Source of the DNA: Rotaria socialis
Taxonomy: Eukaryota; Rotifera; Eurotatoria; Philodinida; Philodinidae
Assembly (NCBI GenBank): GCA_905331475.1
Contig: CAJNYU010003131.1
Coordinates: 114,729 to 178,728 of the forward strand
Length of the DNA stretch: 64,000 bases
Reading direction: 5' to 3'
The notes beneath the pieces were generated by a model. It was given only the letters and a program-made list of their open reading frames with translations, ran no database searches and was not told the DNA's origin. The position numbers and the translations under genes are program-made. Of this stretch, positions 38,815-50,970 are shown one piece after another (within the stretch, counting starts at the first letter, position 1; each line of letters begins with the position of its first letter).

Positions 38815-40122
38815 ATGACAACCAGTGATGGCGTCACTCTTCGTCATCCGGGCATATCCATAGCTGATATTCATCCACGTTTAGATATCGATACAATATC
38901 AATTCTTAGTTCTCAATCAGATAGTATTCAACATCTATCTTATCTTGAATCTGACGATGAAGGTAAAGGCTTAGTTAATTCAAATACATCGCGTTTAAAT
39001 GACACAATAAATCAAACGTATCAACCATCAGCTTTAAAAAAAGATTGGATTGTCTATTTAACAAAACCAACAAATGACAATCATGATAAACATCATCAAA
39101 GTTCAAGTGATAATGAATCATCATCGTCAATATCTGATGATGATGAAAGTGAACAAGATTACATTGAAGATCCATGGACAATAAATGCAGTGCAACGTGA
39201 ATATTATACGAAGCAATTTAAAAATTTACAAACAGATACCAATAAAGTTATAAATGGTAAATAAATTTTGCCTAATTCTATTGAATAAAACGATTGTCAT
39301 CTACTGTTTTACATAGGTCATATAGCAAAAGAATTTTTCGAACGATCAAATTTACCAACAAGTGAATTATCACAAATCTGGAATTTATCCGATGTTAATC
39401 ATGATGGCGCATTATCACTGGGAGAATTTTGTACAGCTATGCATCTTGTCGTTTTACGTCTAAATGGTTTTCAATTACCCGATGAACTTCCACAGCAATT
39501 ACAACCGTTCACACCACTTATTGACCTATCGGATGCGCCATCAACAGAGAATTGGGCAACTTTTCAACCTACAACTGATTCACCAAAACAATTTACTGTT
39601 ACACAGCCCGTCGTTGATAACCATCGAGTTGTAGCGCCTGTAGCTGTTCGTCTCTCTCCTCCGCCACCACCCGCTGTCCAAACAACTAAACCACCTCCAC
39701 CTCCACCACGTGCACCTGGTCGAACTGCATCGATTGATTTTTCTCAACAGCCAATTCTTCCACCTCGAATAAATTTTCTTGACACTCCTCAACGAAATAA
39801 TAGTAATAACAATCCATCAGCCAATACAACACCCTATTTTTTTAATCGAACACAACCAACGATTCCTACAACATCTCAACAACCATCAGATCCGAATATT
39901 CTACTTGAACAAATACATGATTTACTTAAACCAGATCATCTACAAGAATTATCATCGATTATATCAACATCATCAATATCGAACGAACAAGTTGATACAA
40001 CATTGAGTCAATTAAAAGCTCGTAATGCAATACTTAAAGCACATTTAAAACATTGGGAAGATGAACTAACGGATTTAATTGACAAACGAATTTCATTGGA
40101 ACATCAAATTAAATCTCAATAA
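38815..40122 (+). CDS. EH-domain endocytic protein, REPS1/2-like
   Basis: Exons 38815-39256 and 39317-40122 join at phase 1 across a 60-nt intron to 415 aa. The EH domain is split by the intron: [20 protein letters not shown] then [20 protein letters not shown], with the EF-hand loop [13 protein letters not shown], then [15 protein letters not shown]. This order fits RalBP1-associated EH proteins, which bind NPF motifs of endocytic adaptors. After it come a Pro-rich stretch ([10 protein letters not shown], an SH3-type ligand) and a C-terminal coiled coil, as in REPS proteins, where the coil binds RalBP1. It is about half the length of human REPS1 and has one EH domain. The N-terminal region is acidic and Ser-rich. 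Probably cytosolic at endocytic sites. Confidence 0.85.
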
Positions 40123-40765
40123 CAATAACTTCTATTTTATTCGAGTTTTCTCGTCCATTTACTATGTGTATAGATTTAAAAATCTTGTTTGATACAATTA
40201 CCAATGGGTTTTGTTTTGCTCAATGTAGCTCCATATTATATTCTTTGTTTTCTTTCCTGTCTGCAAGCAAATAACTACCTTTCATTGTATTTCTTACAAG
40301 TTTATGCTCATATGTCAACATACGTGCACGTTTATTCTTATATATCACATATAAACTCTTGTCTTTATTCTTGTTTTTTTCTCGTGCTTTATTAATTGAG
40401 AATAACATATATGGATTTGAAAATTCAGAAACGTTTCAAGCTAGTTGATTTAGTTTACGAGAATTTTTTGCAAATTTTGTTTGTGTATGACAATGCGAGG
40501 ACAGCTATCGTCAAATGCATCTTCTCATTAAATTTATTTTCGAATAAAAAACTGAGTACTATGTATTTTCTGTAGGCTATCGTCTCTTTTTAAAAAAAAG
40601 AAGTGATTAACGATTCTGTATGTATTACATCGATGATATAATCGTGTGCATTTTTATTTGCTAAAAATTCTAATTAGAAATTCACATTATTGTTGCTTAT
40701 GTCTCATAGAGTTATTCATTGATTGACTAAATAAAAACAGCTGGTTTCTTTATTTTATTTTAGAA
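40123..40765. other. Intergenic before the compact cluster
   Basis: AT-rich. It ends in a pyrimidine-rich tract and a TTTTAG acceptor at 40758-40763, two bases before the next start codon. Confidence 0.6.
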
Positions 40766-42272
40766 ATGTTTTCATCAATTCGTCTTCAATGTTATCGTAT
40801 TCTTAGTTCACCAGCAGGTATTGATATTCTTGCTTTAATGATTCTAACTCATCGATACTACTCAGAACGGTTTCATTCTGCTAAAAGCTGTACTAGAAAA
40901 TCGAGCGGTAGAAGGAAAGCACGGTTGTCATGTAAAAAGTGACATTATCGTGTTTCCTTAGACAAACGGCAGTAGCTTTCGAGAACTACATACATTCCTT
41001 TCCCGGGTACATATTATAGATATTTTACAAGTCTATTAAGTTCTTTTTGCACACGTGTTGATATGAAACAGATTTTTTGATTTATTAATTCTAGTTCGTT
41101 ATGCCTCATCAAAAAAGAAGCAAGTTTCTCTTTCATCAGCACCTGTTATTAATCATAATTGGTTTGATATGGCATCGGAAATTTGCCCAACGGATACATC
41201 GAATTTATCGTCCGTGCCTGATTCTTCATTTAATAAACGTATTATTCAATATTTATCTGATTCAATAAAAACTCCTCTATCAACTCATGTCAATCAACAT
41301 TTATTAGATTCTTTTCAAACATGGTCACCAAACGAATTTTATGAGTTAATAACAGTCCTCGGTTCTTATGGTTTACAGCCAGATGATGTTCTACGTCTAT
41401 TAGTTAATCTTCCATCGTCGGATAAATCGATTGTAACAATTGAAAATCTCAAACAATGTTTCGAAAATCTTTTAAAATTACAATTTGATACAACAACACG
41501 TTCGATATTAATTTCCAATGATCCCGATCTAATTCAATATGATTTATCTTACCTACGTGAACGTTTAGATGTTCTACTATGTTATTTCACAAAACGTGAA
41601 ATCTACAAATTAGTCCGAACGCATAAAAAATTATTTAGCGAAAATTGGACTGATCTTGATTATAAAATAAACTATTTACGAATAATGTTATTTGCCTCGA
41701 CACGTGACATTGTTGAATCAGGTGCATTGGCACATACAATCGACCATATCCGACAAAGATATTTATTTGTTTATCGTGCTGGTCTTTTTAAACGAGTTCG
41801 ACGCGAAGAACAATATGTGTCACAACGTGATTTAAATATTCATTTAATTGATGTATTCAGTACGAGTTTAACAACATTTTTAAAACGTACAACGAACAAT
41901 CTTCTGAGACAAGATGATTATCAAGCATTTATTGATTCACTTAAATATGAAACATTTGACAATGAATTCGAACGATATTTAACATTGGATAAAAATCGAA
42001 AGAATTGGTCAAGAGCAGACGTAGTTATTGAAAAGAGAGAAAGACGTCGGTGGATGAGTGAATTTGATATGTATAACAATATTGATGATGAAGACGATGG
42101 TGATGATGATGATGACGATGAAACAAGTTTAACGATAATAAATGAGAAATCTTTAGCTCCAAAAAATGACGAAGAAAAACCTAGCTCATGGCATACATTA
42201 AGTGATTTTGGCCGGGATCGGCATCGAAATAGAAAAATTGCGCAGAATTCTGATCCTAATATTCGACTGTAA
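40766..42272 (+). CDS. MTERF4: Mitochondrial transcription termination factor 4 (mTERF family)
   Basis: Exons 40766-40817 and 41095-42272 join at phase 1 to 409 aa. The N-terminus MFSSIRLQCYRILSSPA plus VRYASSKKK is basic and lacks acids, as in a mitochondrial targeting peptide. mTERF-type helical repeats follow: FDTTTRSILISNDPDLIQYD, LRERLDVLLCYFTKREIYKL, LDYKINYLRIMLFASTRDIV and HIRQRYLFVYRAGLF. The C-terminus has a long acidic run (DDEDDGDDDDDDE), also seen in MTERF4. In animals MTERF4 binds NSUN4 and guides it to mitochondrial rRNA during ribosome assembly. The gene starts two bases after a strong TTTTAG acceptor and ends 59 bp before a mitoribosomal protein gene on the same strand. Confidence 0.8.
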
Positions 42273-42331
42273 AATTTGCTGTTTCTTAGGTTTTCTTTTG
42301 TTTTATTGTTTTCAGATAAAAGAAAATTATT

Positions 42332-42806
42332 ATGGCAGCACAAGTAGCAAATTTACCAAGTTTAATAATCGGTCGAGTATTAACTAAGAGTAATACAACA
42401 ACAGCTATTGTCAGAGTATTACAAATGCAACTTGACGATAAATTCGATATGTTTTTTAATCAGCGTATGTTACGAAATCAATCATGAGAATAATATCAGC
42501 TGTTATCGAAAATTCTTTTTTTTCTGCGTTTTAGGCATTGATTATAAAGCATTTGATAAACGTGAAAAAACAAAAGTCGGCGATATAGTTCTATTGAAAA
42601 AGCGGCCAACCCTCGACTGTCGCTATCCATTAGAACGTTATGAAATAAGTGAAATCGTTTATGAACTCGGCCGTATCAAAGATCCTTTAACTGGACGACC
42701 ATGTAATGGTTTAAGATATCTCGACGAATCTTTTGTTGCCAAGGAACGTGAAGATCAATTAAAACGATCAGTTCCAACTACATTGAATGCGCTACCAAAT
42801 AAATAG
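42332..42806 (+). CDS. MRPS17: Mitochondrial small-subunit ribosomal protein uS17m
   Basis: Exons 42332-42464 and 42535-42806 join at phase 1 across a 70-nt intron to 134 aa. The S17 OB-fold pattern is visible: LIIGRVLTKSNTTTAIVRV (first strands), then VGDIVLLKKRP and ISEIVYELGRIKDPLTGRPC. The last phrase is shared with animal MRPS17 (KDPVTGKPC-like). The protein binds small-subunit rRNA in the mitochondrial ribosome. It lies 59 bp after MTERF4; the intercistronic DNA is pyrimidine-rich and ends TTTTCAG at 42309-42315, 16 bp before the ATG. It is therefore probably expressed with its neighbours (see findings). Confidence 0.9.
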
Positions 42807-42917
42807 ATTCTGTTGTTGTTGTTTTTTTGTATTTCTTTTTCATTATTGCCAGACAACAAGGAAAATAAGAAAACTTTAGAATATTGGTTTCGTTCTTTTT
42901 TTTTCTAGATAAAAATA

Positions 42918-45900
42918 ATGCTGTGGGTTATTCTTTTATTTTTAACTGTCGCTAAAACAGAAGATTCACTAGAGAAATTCAAAGAATGTAATAATCAAAA
43001 ATGTATTTTAGTGCGATGTTATTTTCCTGTTTGTAAGTTGAAAATAACTTTCGAATTTCGATTCGATCAGTTTTGTTTTGAATTGTAGCGGAATTCTTAA
43101 ATGCAACACGAAATGAAATGAAATTATTCGATGATTTTATCGGGCAACACCATATTTTCATGGACTATGTAAAGTTTAATAATGAGAATGAAAAATGTTT
43201 TTAACTTTCTAAAGAATGAATTCTTTAGCATCTATGCAATGATCTATCGGCGGACAATATGGACGAAGTAGGCGCATGTATTTATGGTGTATTGTTTAAG
43301 CTATACCAGTAAGTCGATTTTCTTGCGTCGATTGTCTTTCAATGGTTCGGTTGTTTTCTTTGCAAAATAGATTTGATGCAAATTTAACAATCCATCAACG
43401 TACGCATGTTCAACAAGCATTAATACAAGAAGAATCAATTGCAATAGTTATGGATATGGTGTAAGCGATATTTTTGTAGTGATTTTCTTTAAGAAATGAA
43501 TTTTTATTAGATCGAATATTCTCTATCGCATTCCAATGATTAGTCAGGCGAATGAATTAGAAAATATTATTCGAAATTCAGATGGTGAAGATCTTGTTGT
43601 TATTGATGCTCAATCGCTTATAGCTCAAGGTATTAGAATATTTCATCGTAGATTATTTTCTAAAATGAGTTCACTAAAAATAGAATTCGTTTTTGTTTTA
43701 GTTCACCTTGAAATTAGTCGAACTATTTTGAATTATGGACCGTGGTTTACTTTTGTTTATTCTACTATTGGGTAAGTCGAAAAGCTTGTTATTGGTGTTA
43801 GTAATGTTTGTTTCCTGATAGGAGCGATGAAAAGATAGCTGAGTGTTTATACCGTATCTATACATTGGGTCGTGGTGTTAGTGGACCGAACTGTGCTATA
43901 CAAAACAATATTCAAATGACATTAGAACAGCAAATAAATGCTCAAATATCTTCACCGGATAGTATTAAATCGTTTTCTGATCTTACTCATATAAATGTAT
44001 TTAAACGACTTTCATCAATACTATTTTATATTCACACAAATTCAACGCTCAATTTAATATCATACAAAAATATGGTTGTCATTCCGGTGAATATGTAAGT
44101 AGAAATGAAGTTTTTAAAAAGAGAGTTCTCTTCATTAGCCATGATCAGCGTTTACTACATTGAAAATAAACTCGAAACTTATTATCTACTATTTAACAAT
44201 TTATTATAGGTTGAGTTTCAATGCAAGCGACCGAGAAAATTATGCATTTTTAAATGAACCATATCCATTCTATTTATTTTGGTCAGCAAAAGAAGTAAGA
44301 TAATTAATTCATGAGATGAATAAACAGGTTCCATACTTGTAGAATGTATTTCAACGCCTTGGAGATCAACCGTCTAATGAACTTCTTGATACTCTGATTC
44401 GAGAAGAACAAGGAGAAGACTTCCGAAGTATTTATCCATTGTTTTCTTTTAAAAATATCTATTTTAAAAAGTAGACGACTATGGAATGTTCGACGATGAA
44501 GTACGACGTTTAGCTGATGCGATTGGAAATATCAAAATAGATCCAAGTGTTTTCTTTCTTAAAGATCATGACGATTATCATCGTTTTCAAGGAAATCATT
44601 CAAACACTGCGGTGCTTTTCACTGTTAGATGGGATTCAACATCGAAACTAGCTCGAAAAACATTTCATGAAATAGCACCTCAACTGAACCAGTTTATATC
44701 TATGATGGATATTGATTGTTTTGATTGGACTGATCTATGTGACGAAGAAAATATTTTTGAATGGCCAACATTACTTCTAATTGAAAATAAAATAGTAAAA
44801 AAGATCTATGAAGGTAGTACGGATAAAAATGAAATGACGTTAGCTTTATTTCGGTAAGTGAATCAAAAAACAAAACAAAAACGTTTTCTTATAAATTTAA
44901 AATAAATATTTAGATTTTCAGTTAAACAACCGTATCTTATTGAAGATGATTCCAATGAAATCTTAATCGAAAAAATCCTTGCACGTCAACAAGTGATTGT
45001 TACAGCTCGAATTCAACATGAAGAGAAAATTTGTGAGTAAAATTAGTTCGGCAGTTTTTTTCTCAATTGATAATAATTTCTTGCAGTATACGATACTTAT
45101 AAAAGTCTAGTCGATATGTTTTCCGATAATGAACATATCTTTTTCATATTTCAATATTCGACGGAAAGGTAGACAATTGATGGTGAAAGAAATAGGTCGA
45201 GGAACTCTTAAATGATTTTTCTTGTGTGATTGTTAATGATTACCATTAAAATATTTATTGAATTTTAGTTCTTCGTTAATTATAAAACAAAAGTATGGCG
45301 ATGTTTTATTGCAACCGAAAACAATGGCTCATACGTTCAGTTGCGATTTTAATGATCTTCAAAAATTAATTATGAATGCACTTCAAGTCCCATTGATTCC
45401 ATTCGATCCTTTAGATATAATAAAATCAACTGCAGCCACATTTATAGCAGCCAGTTATTCACAATTGATTGATAATTCACTCTCGAAAGATCTATCAACA
45501 GAAATTCCTCTTATTTGGATTGACACGTAACAAGTTTTTTTCAAAATGTTTTTTTTATATCAATCAAGAATTTCATTTAGAAATTCACCATGGGTTCTAA
45601 CAATAGATCAATATGGTCCTATTCCTTATCCGGCAGTAATATATATTAATTTTTCTAATGCAAGTATACTACAGACTTTTTCTGAAGATTTTTAATTTCG
45701 CCTATTTCAAATAAGTTCAGTCACGTTAGAGAATCCGTTGATAATTTTTCTGTGCATAGGGAAAGGTTTATGTGAGCTCTGATTTTAATGATATTGACGC
45801 ATGGCTTAAAACAGCTCAAATGGGTACCATAGCACCATTCTGTAAAAGAAATTTCTCAATAAAGCTTTTTTCTTAATCAAATATTTCTTAGATGAATTGT

Positions 45901-46136
45901 CTTCGACTGACATAGACGAAGGTCCAACACAAGAAGCAATTGACTTTAAAAAGCAAATGTACAACGAACGATTCCTAGAAGACGTTCGTTTGTTTCATGA
46001 AGAATCTGAAAAAATCAATGAACACGGATTAGGTATATTTTACATAGACTATTTTTTCTGTTCAAGAACCATTAATGAGTTCCTCTTATTTTCAGGATTT
46101 GATATGAACGGTCTTCCTATTGAAATGAATAATTAA
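42918..46136 (+). CDS. TXNDC16: TXNDC16-like ER thioredoxin-domain protein
   Basis: Seventeen exons join in frame to 719 aa: 42918-43032, 43089-43168, 43229-43308, 43371-43460, 43511-43629, 43702-43771, 43822-44094, 44210-44294, 44343-44427, 44475-44853, 44914-45032, 45087-45168, 45269-45526, 45581-45659, 45760-45823, 45892-46032, 46096-46136. Intron 14 is GC-AG; all others are GT-AG. The N-terminus MLWVILLFLTVAKTED is a signal peptide. The central thioredoxin-like domain (exon 10) reads VLFTVRWDSTSKLARK, then MDIDCFDWTDLCDEEN and EWPTLLLIENKIVKKIYEG. This parallels the INCADWSDVC block of TXNDC16. No CxxC active site is seen, so it is probably not redox-active by the usual mechanism. No KDEL-type tail is present. 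It is near the length of the vertebrate protein (about 825 aa). It begins 111 bp after MRPS17, with a pyrimidine tract and CTAG just before the ATG. Confidence 0.75.
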
Positions 46137-46219
46137 CGGTTTCGTTTATATTCTAGATAGTTTAAGTTTTTGTTTTCGGTGAAATACAAACGAGAAAATC
46201 TATATGCGAATTCAAAATA

Positions 46220-46943
46220 ATGTCATCGTTTTCTGCTAGACTATTAAAAGCACAACGAAAACATAAAGTAAATAATGACATAACAGATATCATCGAAGAA
46301 ACTAGACGATGTCTAAATCTCGGCAATAGTCGATTATCTTCATCGAAATTTAATTCCGTCTCTGAAACTGAAAGTAATAATATACCGAATATTATACCAT
46401 GGTGGGAAGATAATCAAGAAGAAATATACGAAAATAAAATCGATCCCGATGCGATGTTAGCAACGGCAGATGACACTTTAAAGAAAATTGTCGATGGTGC
46501 ACTTGATTTAATGCTAACTAATTCAAAATCAAAAATACAAAAACAAATCAAGACATTTGCCGATCGAAAAAGGCTGAAACGAAGCCGAAGAAGTACTCGA
46601 TCAAACGTACGACTTCGTTTTTTAAAAATATTCTTTAAAATGAATGTTTTCTTTTATTTTAGGATATTCATAGTGATATCTATTCAGAGCGAATTGTTGA
46701 ATCATTAAAAAATAGTAAGTAGTTTCCACGTTTTAGATGCGTTTTTTATTTTAAATATCAATCATAGATAATTTTGTCACACCAATTAATTCGACCAATG
46801 TCGGTCATCAATTATTAGAAAAAATCGGTTGGACTCCTGGTAATGGTCTTGGCCTAAATCAGAATGGAATAAAAACTCCTATTGAAATCAATATTCGTAA
46901 TCGTCGGCAAGGTCTAGGATACGAAAAATCGATCGATCAATAG
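46220..46943 (+). CDS. G-patch domain protein (GPATCH2-like)
   Basis: Exons 46220-46606, 46663-46714 and 46768-46943 join in frame to 204 aa. The C-terminus is a G-patch: VGHQLLEKIGWTPGNGLGLN, then GIKTPIEINIRNRRQGLGY. G-patch domains bind and activate DEAH helicases in splicing and ribosome biogenesis, so nuclear RNA work is inferred. The N-terminal part is acidic with PWWEDNQEE and then a basic RKRLKRSRRSTRS run that could be a nuclear signal. The length and the placement of the domain resemble GPATCH2/2L, but the rest is too divergent to name. The exon 1 donor (AAC|GTACGA) is weak. It starts 83 bp after the TXNDC16-like stop; AATAAA follows at about 47023, the first convincing poly(A) signal after the cluster. 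Confidence 0.75.
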
Positions 46944-47480
46944 CGAAAAATATTATTTTTTAATCATTCTTGTCAGATTCATTTGTGATTTGTTGGCGTT
47001 TTTTTTTTTTATTATTTTTATAATAAAATATAACATTTACATGTTAAATTTAGAATTTATCAAAAGAAAAGCAAAATTTATGAATACGCATTGTTTGAGT
47101 TCACATACATAGGTTTTCTTATGCAATCACATTTACTAGAAACAACAGATATCACCGAAAGTCTCACTTATGTTCGCAAAAGACATTCACACCCTCAAGA
47201 TTTCGAGATTAGCAATTCAACAGGTGCACGTATACGAATCTAACATCTATAGCTTCTCACAATCATGGAAACTACATCCATAATCCTATGAAGGTCAGAA
47301 GTTATCAATGTTTGAGTTGTATCCGTAGGTATCTATGAATTTTCTTGAATTGCTAATTTCTCTGTCCTTGATAGATCTTAGAAAACAATAAATTATGAGC
47401 AAATAAAAAGATTTACGACTGATATAGTACAAACGAAAAAACAAAAATAAATATTTCTATCGATAGGAACTTATCATTGT
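46944..47480. other. Convergent 3' spacer with poly(A) signal
   Basis: Holds the AATAAA-like 3' end of the cluster; otherwise AT-rich with nothing recognised. Confidence 0.5.
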
Positions 47481-47976
47481 TTAGAAACGATTTTCTTGTA
47501 CAATAGCAGATGGATCACTGTATTTGTTATCATATTCATGAATATTATAAACTGTTGTATCATCAATGGGTCGACCAATTTGAGTTGCATAATTTTGAGA
47601 TACCGGACTGTGATATGGATTTGGCGATTCTGGTTTACTTCCAGATAAGCGTTCGGTGGGTATGACATACGACGTAATAACAGGATGGGATTTTTTACCT
47701 TCTAACATGTCGTCCGGTGAGTGAAAATCGTCGATATCATTTTTATAGGCGCTTGGACTCTTGTAAGACTGGCCAGGAGCAAATTTAGTGCGACTTGCTC
47801 GACTAATACGAGTCATTGTGCGATAAATTGAACTGCGGATTGAACTCCATTTGGTTGTATTCCAAATTTCAGAAACACCAATTTTTGTCCAATAAAAATG
47901 AATAAGAAAAGCACCTATACCGACTAAAACTAAAATAGATTTCAAATCAAAATGCACAGTTTTCTTTCGTCGAACA
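47481..47976 (-). CDS. Single-pass membrane protein, 5' end unresolved
   Basis: The open frame encodes about 165 aa: a basic start (NVRRKKTVHFDLK), one hydrophobic segment (SILVLVGIGAFLIHFYW), then a hydrophilic Ser/Pro/Tyr-rich tail ending in YSDPSAIVQENRF. The frame has no good ATG; it opens at a TTG after an in-frame stop, so at least one upstream exon must exist. In the next frame just upstream (48065-47990) lies MTESYLTTDIIVIIVLVVVL, another strong membrane segment that runs into this one with a frame change. I cannot find an intron between them. The family is not recognised. Possible further exons: 48163-48242 and 49040-49131 on the same strand. Confidence 0.45.
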
Positions 47977-50970
47977 TTCAAATAAGTAAAACAAACTTAG
48001 TACAACTACCAAGACGATAATAACAATAATATCTGTGGTTAAATAACTTTCAGTCATTGAAAGAAACGATCGGGCAACTAAAAAATATATATTTCTTTTT
48101 ATTAATATGATTAGAAAACATTTGAAAAATTAAATACTACTCTATAAATATCAGATTAAGGTGCACGCTGACGTATTGAATAACTTTAATTGTTGCCGTG
48201 CGAATATGTTGAGCATCAGCGAACGGCCAACAAACTGAAAAAATAAAAAGATTTCAACTGATGATCGATTATACAGATTATTCAACAAATATTGACATAA
48301 CTGTTTTTGCACAAATCTAGTACTATCAAAGACTCCAATTATCGCTATTCTATTGGACTTCTATCTTTGCTTTATTACTTTTTCATTTAAAATTATTTCT
48401 CTAATAGAAAAACAATTCATCAGCTAGAATGTGTTTAGTGTTTTACAATCCCATTAGAATATGCTTTGTTTTTCTCCCTCCTGAGACGTAATTTTAATTA
48501 TGAGTTAAAAATACAATAGAAAAAGAAAAGAATTGTTTTAGTATAATTAAAAATTAGAAAAAATAAAACTACCCACCAGTCAGTTGACTAATCCTATCGA
48601 AAATGATATTCGTATTGAATCATTTTCAGACTCTCTAAATTTCGATAATGCGGAGAACATAAAAATGTCCAATGTGATATATTGATATGCATTTTGACGA
48701 ATGGCGCTTACTAATAGTAGTAAAAATGGTATTGTCATCAGAATAACAACAAGGAACGTTAAGTTCCAAAAGGCTCAAGGCTATGAAAACAACAGAGAGA
48801 AAAGACTGGTTAAGTCTGCAGGTGACGCATCAAACAATTGGCATCCACTTCATATCGAACAAGGCTACGAAAATATATTGATCATAGAAACTGCTCAAAA
48901 CAAAAATCATATATTCGTTTGTGATTCGTAGAAAATAATGATTAATCTTTTCTTACCTTTAGCTTTTCTGTAAATTACAAAATGGTTGAATCTGCGCGCA
49001 GTATAATCATCTTTGTTGTCATTGTGATATTAGCGTTGCCTGTTTTTATCGTTTCCTATGCTCTCTAGACGTGCTGTTGTCGTCTGACGTGTCCGTTGAT
49101 GTCGTAGCTGTTCTTCTTTTGAAATACTAGCTGCGAAGAAAAAAAAAAGAGAAAAATTATGTTAAAGACGGAAACCAATTGTCGAGCTATTTTTTAGAAA
49201 AAATATCAACAAAAAAAGAAAGTGAATAACGATAGTTTGCGTATTGTTTTTGCAAAAAGAATGAGACAAAAATAATGAATATATGCGTTGAAAACTTTAA
49301 CCGATAGGTCTCCTTTTGACAAAAACACGATTACTGATTATTGATCTTATATATTTTTTTTCGGTTCTGTTCTTGAATATGGCATATTTAAGGACTCAAG
49401 GTCACCACATTATAGGTTGTTTTTGTGGTCTTGTTTTTTATTTACCTCCGAACAGTTAACTGTTTTCAGTTCAAGATGTAATTCGATAAAGCGTAAATCA
49501 TAAAAAAAAGATTCTTCGGGTTTCTATTTTGTTTTTATGTTGCATCAGCAATGAATCATGAGTCAATATGTATGGAGTTTTTTCTAGGAAGGCAGATAAA
49601 TATGCGTGCTCTTTATCTTGAATTAACTAAAGAATATAGTCATAAAAGACATAACACGATCGCTGCCTTTCTTTTTGAGAAGATGCCAACAATATGAAAT
49701 TTGAGTAAAATATTTTTTGTCATGGTTGAATGGAGTTCGTCGCGTAACTACCAGAGAAAATGTTGTTTTTGATATATTCAGGTGATGCTTTCATCATGAA
49801 ACTTAGCAATATCAGGGCTCAGAAACTATCATTCTGTCATTGTAAATTAGCTTCTTCACGAATCGAATGGCATCCATAATCCGTTTGTAATCAATTAATT
49901 CGTATCAAAATTTATATGACCGAGCTTTTAAGGTATATTTCGAACTTTTTTAATGTTATTCTAGATTATTATGCAGCAATAATATTTTTCAGGGCTTTGA
50001 TCGAATTCTGTCGAATGCAAATTTTGAATTGCCAACTTGTTACTAACATATAAGCTTGAAGAGTGATAGTATTCAATCAAGTTACTGATAAGAACACACT
50101 TCTTTTATGGTGTAAATATAAATTGAATAGAGAGAGAAAAATGTAACATATGGCTCACTGAAAGTCAAATGGGTAGGTTGACAGTATGTATTTAGATTTG
50201 GATAACGACTCGATATTAGAAAACCTTGGTTTTATTTTTCAATAGATATTAAATGGTTAAGATCACTTGCTTTTTGTTCCACAAAACAAAATACAAGAGC
50301 CTATCTTTTACCGAATAAAAAAGAACGTCTCTCCAACAAATAATATTTTTGAGTGTACTTTTTTTCCTAAAGGCGGAAATCATTTTATTTACTTGTTTAC
50401 TGATAAAATATTCATTTTGTCATGCTCAAAAAGAAAAGAACAAAAGAATTCAGCCATAAAATAGTTCTTTCGCCAAAAAAGAATGATTTCTAAAAGATTC
50501 ACTGTAGTCTATTTATTTCAGAAACGATTTTTAGATGCAGAGTACACTGCGTATATCTGTTATGTGATGTAATGGACATAAAAACAATCTAAGAAAATAA
50601 TGTTCTTAATTCCATATGACTATAAACTCGAATATCTCGACTGTCAACAATTCGAAATATTCGCAATATATAATTTTGTTTCTGGTCAGTCAGGGAAAGA
50701 GAGAATTCTTATTTCAAAAATAGAAATTCCGAGTAGTTAACTGATCGTTGCAATTGATTTTTAATGTTTTTCTGTTTTTTGTTGCTAATGCGTTTGGATG
50801 TTTTTCTTAGCACCAACAAAAAAGAAAAAAAGAATTCGAGTCGATTTTCTTCCAGTTGCAAAAACAATTTTTTTTTCTATGCGTGTAACCAAACGCAAAC
50901 GAGAAGAATAAAAAAAGAAGAAAGAAACTTTGCAACACATCTCAATCAGACATACGTAAAAGTCAGTGAC
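47977..50970. other. Poorly resolved region with possible minus-strand exons
   Basis: Minus-strand stretches bounded by CAG acceptors read as protein: near 48163-48242 (CWPFADAQHIRTATIKVI) and near 49035-49131 (ISKEEQLRHQRTRQTTTARL, then a stop). They may belong to one or two genes whose other exons I cannot place. The rest is AT-rich without signal. Confidence 0.35.

Noticed and set aside
41921-42343. Minus-strand ORF of 140 aa.
   Set aside because: Antisense to MTERF4; the Ser run is the reverse of its acidic GAT/GAA codons.
40766-46943. Overlapping or fused single gene instead of an operon.
   Set aside because: Each unit has its own stop, start and complete domain, and no splice joins them in frame.
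50764-50970. Upstream in-frame extension of the FN3 protein.
   Set aside because: Lys/Ser/Phe-rich low-complexity text typical of a 5' leader; the Met at 50971 starts the structured part.
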